Assembly (NCBI GenBank): GCA_019973155.2
Contig: BPQB01000032.1
Location: 1-64,000, forward strand
Length of the DNA: 64,000 nt
Direction: 5' to 3'
Source: Phanerochaete sordida
Taxonomy: Eukaryota > Basidiomycota > Agaricomycetes > Polyporales > Phanerochaetaceae
The translations under genes and the position numbers were made by a program. The notes under the pieces were generated by a model. That model worked only from the letters and a program-made list of their open reading frames with translations. It was not told where the DNA came from and did not search any database. Of this stretch, positions 45,306-55,247 are shown in pieces. The first letter of the stretch is position 1; every line of letters starts with the position of its first letter.

Positions 45306-46496
45306 CTACGCGGGTATAATCCTTGCGACAGCCTCGATGAACTGGGCTCCCGCAGTCGGTGGAGACTCACGCGTTGTCTCCAAGTACGCCGTCCGGAGTC
45401 GCTCAGTCGCCAGGTCGTCCAATGACGCAAGCACGTTCGCAGTCGGTGAAGCGATCTGAGATGGTGAATTTGAGGCCTTCGGCTCGGTAACAAGCTTATG
45501 CGTACACTGTAGAGGAGCACGGCGTCAGCGACACTGGAGCGGGCGTAAAGCATGACAAGGATACGCACAAGCTTGACCCCGAACCATGCTCGGAGCGCAA
45601 GACCCGTTGGCACAGTATCCGCCGGGCTTATGCCGTCCTGCTCGTCGTCGTCTGTCATGTCTACGGCTTGCAGGAACATCTTCAGCGCAAGGGGGATGTC
45701 GGGTACGAGGTAGGCAGTCTCAGCGAAGTGGAGGACGTGTAATGGGTTCTGTGGAGCCAACAGCAGCGCATGTGATAGCGTCTGCAAAGCGTGCGTGTAC
45801 CTGTGATGGCAATGAGAGACAGTAAGGATTCGAAGGTTTGGCAACGTACTGTTGACATGATGAGTATATGTCCGCAAGCTCTAGCCACGCTTCCACCTCC
45901 GTGTAGAATGTATCCAGCAGGGCGCACAGCTCCTCTACCGCTTGGTCAATCTTACCTTTCCGCCGGAGCACGCCAGCTTTCCTTCGCCAGATGGCCTGTA
46001 CATAGACGTCAGACGGGAAGCAAGATGGAGGACGCGCATCACGCACAGCATTCGAAGAGTCGGCCTCCAGCAGAGCAGTGTAGAAGTTGAGGACGTCATC
46101 TGGGGATTCTTTGGCTTCCATTAGGATGCCTGTAAGGCAGTCGACCCGAGGCGACTCGGGGAACTTGTTCACGAGGATCTCGAGGCATTGCTAGACACGC
46201 CATGGGTGAGCGAAACTCTACACCGTTCGACTGAACGACGTACCTGAGCAGTCTCGACGTCTCCCTCATCTAAAGCGGCGAGGAACAGCCCTTCGGCCGT
46301 CTCAAACCCTACGACACGCCAGCATTAGCCGCGACGAACGGGGCACGATGGGTGTTTGAAGCTGACCATTGTCGCCGCGTGGCGGGAACGTCCCCGAGCG
46401 TAGCTGCGCGACGCCTGTCTTCAACGTCTCCTTCGCTTTGAGGCTCGAGCGTGGCTGGTATCCGCCGAGTTTCTGGAGGGCCGCGGTGAACTCCAT
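45306..46496 (-). CDS. EMC2: ER membrane protein complex subunit 2 (TPR protein)
   Basis: The start is MEFTAALQKLGGYQPRSS at 46496; the TTG five codons upstream is not needed. After an intron near 46310-46375 come FETAEGLFLAALDEG and CLEILVNKFPESPRVDCLTG. The TPR-type helices continue with FYTALLEADSSNA, AIWRRKAGVLRRKGKIDQAV and EELCALLDTFYTEVEAWLEL. Then YTHALQTLSHALLLAPQNPL and HVLHFAETAYLV follow. The last exon ends FIEAVARIIPA at the stop 45306. The pattern and the conserved NKFPES segment match EMC2, the cytosolic TPR scaffold of the complex that inserts tail-anchored and multipass proteins into the ER. It is divergent from FOL1 over 161 bp. Confidence 0.9.
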
Positions 46497-46657
46497 CGTC
46501 GCCCGCGACAAGACTGAGGTGTGCTGTCACGTGGAATCCCCCCGCGTCCGAAAGCGGGCGCGATGGCGGCGGGATTTCGCCTCCTCTTGACTTGCATCTT
46601 CATCGTCGACGCTCACGACGCTGCTGGTAGGCCGGTAATTTATTACACAAGCTAGTC
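46497..46657. promoter_or_regulatory. 161 bp bidirectional promoter of EMC2 and FOL1
   Basis: The two start codons are head to head with only 161 bp between them. No TATA is obvious. A CACGTG occurs at 46529. Confidence 0.6.
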
Positions 46658-49369
46658 ATGGCGAACACACGGTAAGTCGCACCGGATATCTTCAGTGGTC
46701 GCGCTGATTTCATGAAGACAGGCAGGCTCTTGACACGATCCGGGTCAAGAACATCTCTTTGCTTGCCTCTTTCACAGACGGCGCACAATGGCCCTCGGAC
46801 CCGCCGAAAGCCAAGCTGCAGCCCATTGAGCTGACGGTCGCCATCGCTCACTCCATAGCAGCTGCGGCTCTGACGGACGACCTCGACCACTCGATCAACT
46901 ACTCGACCGTATGCAAGACCGCCATTGCTGCAGGGCAGTCCCGGGCCTTCGCCTCGTCTGAGGACTGCGTCAACCATGTCATTGCCGCATGCTTCGACAG
47001 TCACAAGGAGGTGCAGACTTTGACTGTGACTTTGCGGCGGCCCAAGGCACTTCTGCAGCCCGCGTTCACCGAGCTCACTTGCTCCAGGAGACGCGGGTCA
47101 TCGTCCAGCACCGAGGAGCTGGCTATCCGAAACCTCGAGGCGCAGCCGATTGTTGGCATCAATGACTGCGAGCGGGAGCAAGCCCAGCTCGTTCGCTTCG
47201 ACGTACAGGTGCAAAGGACAAGCCAGAACTTCCATTCGGAGACACCGTTTCCCTTCCGCGATGTTGCTCTTAACGTCATTAATGTTGGTCTTATCCATGT
47301 CTTGCACAGCGGATGCATCTGACCGAACCTCTAGGCTGTTAACGCGACGAGCTTTCTTACTCTTGAGGCTCTCGTCGCCGCTGTGGCGGACAAAGTGGCT
47401 TCGCTCACTCATGGTCTCGACTCTGTCACTGTATGCGGGGGCAAACCGGACGCGCTGTCGTGCGCTGAAGCCGCTGAAGTCAAGATCACACGGACAGCGA
47501 AGGAGATGTATACACAGGCCTCAATCGCGACGAAGCCAGCAGATGGTGCGTAGGTGCATGTACCGAATGCTCTGCGAATTGCCTGACATAGGATGCTGCA
47601 GGCGCACATGTAGTTGCACTCGCCCTTGGCTCGAACCTCGGCGACCGTTTTGCGAACATCGAGCTCGCTCTCCGCCTGCTCGAAGCTCCGAATGCCGACC
47701 TCGTCCACGGCAGCGAAGCTGCATATGTCCATGTCGTCGACACCAGTTTCATGTACGAGACTGAGCCGATGTATGAGACAGATCAGCCCAAGTTCATCAA
47801 CTGCGCTTGCCTGGTATGCTGGATCCTTTGGTAGATGAGCACTGCTGACCGGGCTTCCAGGTACACACGAATATCGAGCCGGTCACTCTTCTCAAGTTTC
47901 TCAAGCACATCGAGAACACCGTAGGCCGTGTTGTGTCGTACAGGAACGGTCCAAGGGCGATAGACCTTGATGTTCTGACGTATGACGATTTGATCATCGA
48001 CACAAGAGCGGCAGATGATAGGAAGAATCTGGACAATTTAGAGGGTCAACTGGTGGTACCGCATCCCCGGATGTTCGAACGGGAGTTCGTCCTCCGACCA
48101 TTGAACGAGTAAGTGCAACAATTGTTTGCGACGCCATGATATTAATGAGCCGGCTCTAGCATCATACCCGACTATCTGCATCCTGGCCTGAGGCGTACGA
48201 TCAACGGGCTCTTCGCCAGTCTGATGGCGAGCCTCCCCGAGGACAACCCAGTGATGTACCGCGTCATCCCATTCCCTCAGTATCCACTTCCCTCCGGAAA
48301 CGAGTCTGTGGACCTGCCTGTTGTCCCTCCAACTGCAACGCACTGGGTGTTCCCCGCTGTGTCCGGGTCGATGCCTCAGGGCACCCCTCGAAAATCGTAC
48401 CTAATGGCGACTTTGAACGCTACACCCGACTCGTTCTCCGACGGATCTGTCAACAACACGATCCCCGCGGCTCTGACTTACGCAAGCTCCGCGGTCGCCA
48501 ACGGAGCCGACATCGTAGACGTCGGCGGATACTCAACGCGCCCCGGCGCAGAGTTCGTGTCATGCGAGGAAGAGATCAACCGCGTTGTCCCTGTGATCCA
48601 CGCCATCAGGAACGCCGCACAGAGCGCAGACGTCAGCGAGAAGGCCGCCAGCCAGACCCGGCAAACGCTCATCAGCGTCGACACTTTCCGCTGGGAGGTC
48701 GCAGAGGCGGCCGTCAAGGCCGGCGCGAACTGCATCAACGACGTCTACGCCTTCATCGGGCGCACCTGGCCCGTCGACGCCGAGGGCGAGGCGCACTTCC
48801 AGAAGTTCCGCGAGGTCGCGCGGAAGCTCGCCGTCCCCGTCATTCTCATGCACTCGCGTGGCGAGGCGTCGGCGAACAAGGATTACTCCGAATACAGCTA
48901 CGCCGCGGATACGCGGGGGCGTGGTGCGGTCCTGGAGGCTGTGCGTGTCGAGCTCGGGAAGAAAGTCGATGCCGCCGTCCGCGGCAAGGGCGGGCTCCGG
49001 CGGTGGCTCGTCATCGTCGACCCGGGCATCGGCTTCAGCAAGACTGTCGAGGGCAACCTCGAGCTGCTCCGCAACTCGTCGGCCACCGTCGACCCGACGC
49101 AGACCGTAGGCCGCGAGAAGACCCCAAACCCGCTCGCTGGGTACCCCGTCCTCATCGGCGCCTCGCGGAAGTCGTTCCTCGGGACCATCCTGGCGCAGAA
49201 AGACGCGGCGGGGACGTACGAGGGGCGCGAGACGAAGCCCGTGGAGCGGATGCACGCTACCGGCGCCGCTGTGGCGTGCGCGGTGCAGCAGGGCGCTACT
49301 GTCATTCGCGTGCACGACGTGCTCGAGATGGGCGACGTGGTCAGGGTCTCGTCGCTGCTGTGGGGATGA
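46658..49369 (+). CDS. FOL1: Trifunctional folate enzyme: DHNA aldolase, HPPK and DHPS
   Basis: The start MANTRQALDTIRVKNIS is split by a small intron after MANT(R). The N-terminal third carries two dihydroneopterin-aldolase-like repeats, PIELTVAIAHSIAAAAL with DDLDHSINYSTVCKTAIA, then a diverged second copy to about 47570. HPPK follows with ALGSNLGDRFANIELAL, MYETEPMYETDQPKFINCAC and the ATP/pterin-binding RAIDLDVLTYDDL with PHPRMFEREFVL. DHPS (48390-49369) shows MATLNATPDSFSDGS, IVDVGGYSTRPGA, LISVDTF, INDVYAF, IVDPGIGFSKT, IGASRKSFLG and VIRVHDV. It catalyses three steps from dihydroneopterin to dihydropteroate and is the sulfonamide target; plants and fungi have folate synthesis, animals do not. 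The product is roughly 800 residues. It converges on the kinase gene with 96 bp between stops. Confidence 0.95.
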
Positions 49370-49465
49370 GGAGCAACGGGCGTCGTGGATTCAACTCCTC
49401 AAGATGCTAATGTACAAGTAGATATACGAGCCCTGTGCTAAAATTACAAGGAGAAATGGGCTTCG

Positions 49466-51591
49466 CTAGCCAATCGTGCTCTGATGGTACAGCGCGACGG
49501 CATCGCAGGCATCGTCCACGGGCAGCTGGAGGCCGTCCTTCACCAGCTCTGCGATGAGGTAGCGTTGGTCGGACCCGTACTTGCTCGGCCACTCCTTGCA
49601 CACGCTCTTCTCAGTGCCACGGTCCGTCGGGACCGCGTGAATGACAGAGAAGGCTGGAAAATGGTCAGGAAAGTAACACACTTTGTAAACGAAAAGTCTA
49701 CATACGTGGCTTGTGCAGCCGCAGGCGAATAGCTTCCCAGGTCTGCATGGTAGGCTCAAGGCCGCTTCCACCAGTAGAGGAAGGACCTGGAACTGCCATC
49801 CACAGGTCCTTGAAATAGTCGTGGTCGAAGACTGCTTTACCTCGGAGACGCTTGGCGGGCACCGGGTGGAGGAGCTGGAGGAGGTTGAGGTCAGTAGAAT
49901 TATCGTATTTCCTCCTCCAGAGACTCACGCCTTCGACGAGGTCAATAAGTCGGTCCAGACAGCCGTCGATCGCCCGCATTGTAGGCTTCAGCGTCTTGAG
50001 CAACTTCATGTACGAGCGCAGGTACTGCTTTCTATCAGCAAAATCGAAGTATACCTGCAGGTGCGGATAAGCTCGAGAGACCAGTGAGATGAGAGCTCAG
50101 AATCGCTTACTCTGCCTTGAAGAAGTGTCAGGATCGTACATCCAAACGCCCACCAGTCGGCAGCGTCGTCGTACTCCCTATCTTTCAGGATCTCTGGGGC
50201 GGTATACGCAAGCGTCGAGACAAACTTGCCGCTGGGGTGACGCTCGATCTTCGCCTTCGCGTTCAGCAGTTTAGCGGCACCATAGTCAGCGAGAACGCAG
50301 TGTCCTTCGGCGTCGACGAAGACATTCTCAGGTTTAATGTCGTGGTGGACGATGCCATGTTTGTGCAGGAAATCGATGCCGAGGGCCTGTAGATAGACAA
50401 AAGAGGTGAGAGAAACTCAAAAGGTATGGCAAAGCACCCACTACTTCGGCGAGGACGATGATGAGCTGCTCCGAATCCAGGCATCCTTGATAGTAGAACA
50501 GGTCGCCGCCCGGGCAGAAGGGCTACAAACACATCGTTCGAAATGAGCGACGGAGTGACGCCGAGATGACGCACTGTGGTAATGTGGAGGAAGCCCGCGG
50601 GAGACGTCCAGGACCACTTGTCATCGACAGACGCAGGGGTGAGCAAAAACGGAGCTGAGTCGGCCAAACGTGCTAGCTTCTCCAGGATCTTGAGCTCGTT
50701 TATGAGGGCTTCGCAGATATGTGCATCGAGCGGTCGGGCGATATATACGACTTTGATCGCTAGCTGCTGCGCCGTCGGCTTGTGGAGGGCGAGGTAGACT
50801 TTGGCGTAAGTGCCTTCTGCGAGCAAGCCGCCGCTGATCCACGGGGACTGATGCGTGTATGTGTCGATCGCCACGCGCTGCGGGACATGCCAGTATCGCG
50901 GAGCGACCACTCTGCGGTGTTGGAGGTCTCGAGACGGGCCGGTACCGATGAGTCGCGGAGAGCTTCCAGGTGCCTCGACAGCGACATCCACAAGCCAGCC
51001 AGTTTCGAAGGACGAGATATGACGGTAGTAGTCCCGGTAGGCAGAGGGCGACATATCGACGTTGTTCGTTTCGGTAGACGCGTGGCCGGACAGCGAAGCA
51101 CGTCCGGGTTGACGAGGAAGATCCACAGGAAGCGTTGTTTCGCCGCCGGGTCCAGAGACTGTCACGACGAGCTGATGAGCACCGTCTTCCACGGAGGCCC
51201 ATCCGAGTTGGGCGTGCGTCGGCCTATTTTCGCCCGCGTTGTCTGAATGCTCGATTGGGGGAGTACTAGGAGTCGAGCTGTCTCCCACTTCGCTTGGAGG
51301 GGAAAACGGGTCCTCGGGACAGCGCAGAGTACCATGCTGAATACAGATATCTCGAGGGTGACCGGGGATGTCGATATGACCGGTCGACGCGTGCGCAGAC
51401 CACGTAGACCCAGGTGTAGTCGCCCGAAGTGCAGTGATGCTTCGTAGGTCGTATTGCAGCTGGTCGTCCGAAGACTTGCGGGAAAGTTGCAGACTTGATA
51501 TTTCGGTTTCGAACGACTTGATATCCGGGTCTGAAGGGTACGAGGGCCGTCGTCCGCAAACAACCTTCTGGATAAGACGCAGTAAGGCCAT
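49466..51591 (-). CDS. Serine/threonine protein kinase with atypical HHD and DYG motifs
   Basis: The start is MALLRLIQKVVCGRRPSYPS at 51591. A 250-residue Ser/Thr/Pro-rich N-terminal region precedes the kinase. The glycine loop is GGLLAEGTYAKVYLA and the lysine is LAIKVVYIA; the alpha-C glutamate is in ALINELKILEKLA. The catalytic loop is IVHHDIKPENVFVD, with His replacing the usual Arg of HRD, and the Mg loop is ADYGAAKLL instead of DFG. The activation segment ends YTAPEILK. The tail LLHPVPAKRLRGKAVFDHDYF resembles the HPxxRL segment of AGC and CAMK kinases. Asp, Lys and Asn of the catalytic loop are kept, so activity is likely. The last exons end DAVALYHQSTIG. About 600 residues; several introns between 49650 and 50530. 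The pathway is unknown. Confidence 0.85.
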
Positions 51592-52309
51592 TGAAATCGT
51601 TTTGTCGCGTTTATGAACGTGAGATGCGTGTGAGGACGAGTGAAGATGGTGTGGTCAGGAAGGGAAGGGACAGTCTGGCCTCAGACAACCAGGCGGCCAC
51701 CGTATGTCACGTTATTCATTCACTATCAGATAACTCAGATAACTCAGCGAGCTCAGCGTGAAGCTGCAAGTAAAGGATAGAGGTAAGATATCTGCCACTT
51801 ACTGTAGCTTTGTGCGACTACGGACCGGCCTCGTGGAAGCAAGCCATGACTATCATTGCGATCTTGCCTACGATGAGCTACCTAGACAATTCACATTAGC
51901 AAACTTGATAGAACCATGAGCTTACAGTCCGTTGCCTGACTGTCGTCTAACGCATCCACCCTCCTGCTGCAGTTTGTAGGACTCTGAGCACAAACAACGG
52001 ACCGACGCAAGAAACCTGCCCAGCTCTCCAAGCTAGGCATAGTTTACTCTGACAATCTCATAGCACGCGTCTGGAGCAAGCGTCGATATTCCGAGCGTCG
52101 TGTATTCAGCGCAGCGTTCGCTCGAGGGCAGCGGAGGTGGAGGATGCGGACGAAGCCCGACGTGCTGGCGCCAAACTCCCGCGCTTCGGCCGGGCGCTCG
52201 AGCGCCCGTGGGATGCCGAGCTCGGCAGAGCGTCCCGCCGAGCGATGAGCAAGCGGACCCCGGCTTGTCCTCGACGTCCATCCACCCCGCACGCGCACAC
52301 ACACCCGCC
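51592..52309. promoter_or_regulatory. Divergent promoter region of the kinase and ISD11
   Basis: This stretch lies between two divergent starts. A direct repeat of AGATAACTC occurs at about 51727-51746. No gene was recognised, and short GC-rich frames overlap here. Confidence 0.5.
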
Positions 52310-52669
52310 ATGGCTGCTGCACCGACGAAGGACGCCCTGCTCTCGCTCTACTCGACGACGCTCCGCACGTCGCGGGCGTTCAGCTCGTACAACTTCCGCG
52401 AGTACTTCGTGCGCCGCACGAAGGCGCAGTTCCGGGAGATTCAGGTGCGTCTGCTCTGCTAGTGTGACCGACGCGAGAGGCTCATCTGTGATGTACAGGA
52501 GGAGAGTGACCCAGCCAAGCTCTCTGCGTTCTATAATGAGCGCGTCAAGGAGCTCCAGGTGCTCAAGCGTGGTGCTCTCGTGAACCAGCTTTACGGCGGC
52601 TGGCGCCTCGTCGTAGAAAAGGACATTCCCAAGGGCAAGGAGGAGGTTATGACCAGGTCCGACTCATAG
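52310..52669 (+). CDS. ISD11: LYR-family protein ISD11, partner of cysteine desulfurase
   Basis: Two exons (52310-52444, 52499-52669) with a 54 bp intron give 101 residues. The protein starts MAAAPTKDALLSLYSTTLRT and includes FSSYNFREYFVRRTKAQFRE, the diagnostic ISD11 pattern YNFREYxxRRTxxxFR. The tripeptide that is LYR in most family members is LYS here; yeast Isd11 has LYK. The second exon ends ALVNQLYGGWRLVVEKDIP and a short Lys-rich tail. ISD11 binds and stabilises the mitochondrial cysteine desulfurase Nfs1, with acyl carrier protein, for Fe-S cluster assembly. No presequence longer than a few residues is visible, as in homologues. URM1 is the next gene downstream. Confidence 0.93.
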
Positions 52670-53179
52670 AGATGAGCTCGCAGAATGAGGGTTCCATGGC
52701 CGTCATATACCACCCATGCTGCTGAGAGTCCAGGGAGAGGTTCAAGCTTGTATTCAAACGGTGTTGTATTATTATGCTCTTTCACAATTCTTACCACATC
52801 TACGAACTGCCTGGAAAACGTCCGCCAGTTCTTCCGCTCAAGCCCACCATGTCAAGACGTTCAACGTTGTGCGAATCTTCACGCTCAGCGCTTGACTGCT
52901 GCCAACATGATTGTCGTCTGCGGCCAACCTTCGTCTCCCCTCCGACAGTTGCTTCAGTATAGAGAGAAGAGAGAGAAGTCGCGGCGCGCGATGATCACGG
53001 GTGACCTTCGTACGGTATGACAGTTAGCATTGGTGTAAGCCTGCAAGGGGACCCCCGACGCCTTTCCCAAGATGGAAAAGTGTCGGGACTGCTTAGATCG
53101 GAATCTGAGAGCGCCTGCACCTGCTTTCCATCTTCCGCTCGCCCTCTCTGTCATTTGGTTGTCTCCTGCTGTTCTTGCC
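52670..53179. other. Intergenic region between ISD11 and URM1
   Basis: ISD11 3' UTR and URM1 promoter. No gene was seen. Confidence 0.6.
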
Positions 53180-53579
53180 ATGGCCTCATTGAACCTGAAG
53201 ATCGAGTTTGGTGGGGGCCTGGAGCTCTTGTTCTCCAACCAACGATCCCACCGCATCACGGTCCCAGCAAAAGTCCCCGCCTCGAGCAATCCGCGCGACG
53301 GGGACAAGGGTCTGGAGGAGAAACCCGCGGACGTCACGTACCTCATGTACTGGCTGCGAGACAACCTGCTGAAGGAGCGCGAAGAGCTCTTTATCGAGAA
53401 CGGCACCGTGTACGTGACAGTACTTCCCACATGCCCGCCCTAGGCTTACACTTCACTCCAGGCGACCAGGAATCCTCGTCCTCATCAACGACACCGACTG
53501 GGAGCTCGAGGGTGAGGGCGAATACCAGCTGAAGGACGGAGACGAGATCGTGTTCATCTCGACGCTGCACGGAGGCTGA
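53180..53579 (+). CDS. URM1: Ubiquitin-related modifier URM1
   Basis: Two exons with a 52 bp intron (53410-53461) give 115 residues. It starts [20 protein letters not shown], continues [19 protein letters not shown] and [20 protein letters not shown], and ends [12 protein letters not shown]. The final Gly-Gly is the site that becomes thiocarboxylate. URM1 is activated by Uba4, serves as sulfur donor for 2-thiouridine at tRNA wobble position 34 and is also conjugated to proteins. The sulfur comes ultimately from Nfs1, the partner of the neighbouring ISD11. The order and length fit the family exactly. Confidence 0.97.
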
Positions 53580-53918
53580 GCTCAGTCAGTCCTACACAAG
53601 CAATCGCTTTAAGCCACCTCGAGCACAACAAGCACGTGGACCACGTCGCAGCGCAAGTCATCCAGAGACTGCAGTGCACATTGCGCGAATGCGATCCGAA
53701 TCTAGCCGCTTGGAGCAATGGGCGAGCTTTGCAGGGCAGCTCAGGTCCGTCAGGTGCAGGCAAAGTATATGCGGAGTGGGGGTAGGGGACAGTGTACGTT
53801 GAGGACAGAATACATGCTACAGAAAGGGGCTCCTGGGGATCAGAATACAAGCGTGAATTAAATTACAGAGGCGCATGGAGGACTAAGTACGGACGAGCGG
53901 ACAAGCTCACGGTCACGA
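53580..53918. other. Convergent 3' region between URM1 and RCF1
   Basis: About 340 bp with no gene; it holds the 3' ends of URM1 and RCF1. Confidence 0.6.
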
Positions 53919-54633
53919 TTAGTCCTTTTTCTCTGGCTCCTTCGGTTTTGAACCCATGCCAAACCAACCCCATGTACCTCCTGGGACAGATGTTGTGGCA
54001 GCGGATGCGGTCGTGACCGTTTCTGCGGTTGTCGGCGCCATGGCTGCGACGGGTGCAGGCTCTGTGGGCGAACTTGACGTAGGAGCGGCGGTCGTCTCTG
54101 CAGCGGCAGCAGCCTCGCGGTTCTTGTGCGAGCCACGTCCAAGGCCCAGCTTCTCCCACATGCTCCTTGGATCTTTCTCTGCCTTCGCCTTCTCCATCGC
54201 GAGCTCGAAAGCATGCGCCTCCTCCGCGGCCTTCAGGCGCGCCTCGAACGCGAGCCTCTCCTTCGTCGCGGGGTCCTGCTCGAGCTCCTTGAGCCGCTCC
54301 GCCTCCTTCGTCTTGCGCGCCTCGAGCGTGTAGCTGCCGACGACGATGGCCGCGACGGTCGCGCCCTGGAACATGATGCGCGCGCGGAACCAGCGGTTGA
54401 GGGCCTTCGGGTCGCCGTTCCGCCCCGACTTGCGGATCGCCATGTACAGCGCGAAGCATGTCAGTGCGGTGCCTGTGGGGTGGCCAGTGTGAGCAGGGCG
54501 CGCATTCTCGGTCCTCCTCGCGGGCACGCGACGCACCGATGGGCACGTATGGCTCCTCCTTGCACTTGCGCACGAGCTTGTCCTGCCAGCGCTCCTGCGC
54601 GGACTGCGCGCTGACCGTTGTGAGCAGGTCCAT
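53919..54633 (-). CDS. RCF1: HIG1-domain protein, RCF1-like respiratory supercomplex factor
   Basis: Two exons with a 64 bp intron (54473-54536) give 216 residues. It starts MDLLTTVSAQSAQERWQDKL, followed by VRKCKEEPYVPIG spliced to TALTCFALYMAIRKSGRNGD, then the QRRVxxQ-like segment WFRARIMFQGATVAAIVVG with a second membrane segment. This is the HIG1 type 1/2 hairpin of Rcf1, which sits in the inner mitochondrial membrane and stabilises cytochrome c oxidase and III-IV supercomplexes. A long charged coiled segment (KELEQDPATKERLAFEARLK) and an Ala/Thr-rich tail follow, ending SKPKEPEKKD; the tail is longer than in yeast Rcf1 but usual for basidiomycetes. Confidence 0.9.
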
Positions 54634-55247
54634 AGTGTGTGCCAAGCGACGGGGGAGGCAGGGGGATGGCGGTTGTGGAAGACTTGGGGCAGGTCGCGAT
54701 TCGGAATGAGCTCAGTCCGCGTGGCGCTCGGCGCGGCGGCATCCGCTGCGGATGCTAACCTGCATCCTCCCACCACGGACGCGGAGCACATTCGTAAGCT
54801 GTAGACAGGCTGCTATGAGTACATGTGGGCTAATGGAAGATGCACAGCGGTCATGATAATTAGGGTCTCTACAATCTGTCTTGTACGGAACAGATAAGTT
54901 GTGAAGCCCTTCTGGGACTCAGTGAAGACGACGCGCTCGTGCACTGCCAGCCACAGGATACAATACGCCAGGACCAGCTGACGATTTGAAACTGCTTTCA
55001 ACGCCGTTCCTGCCGACCCTACTGACGAGTGGCGGCTGTATCTCGACAGCGAGCGTGTAAGCGATGCTTGCTATTGGACCATCCGTCACCGGACCTCCGG
55101 TTGTCCTTAGCCCATTTGCATATGCCTTTCGGGGGTTGATGCAGGTATACCGATGCTGTACTGATACTCGAGAGAAGTTCTCGCGTTCATGACGGAAGAT
55201 CCAGAGATATTGTCGCCCGCTCGCGCATATAATGGCCTCTCCTGGCA
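54634..55247. other. Divergent intergenic region between RCF1 and the DUF6535 gene
   Basis: No gene was recognised. It contains both promoters. Confidence 0.55.

Noticed and set aside
46497..46511. Upstream TTG start for EMC2
   Set aside because: The ATG at 46496 gives the conserved N-terminus and TTG starts are not expected here.
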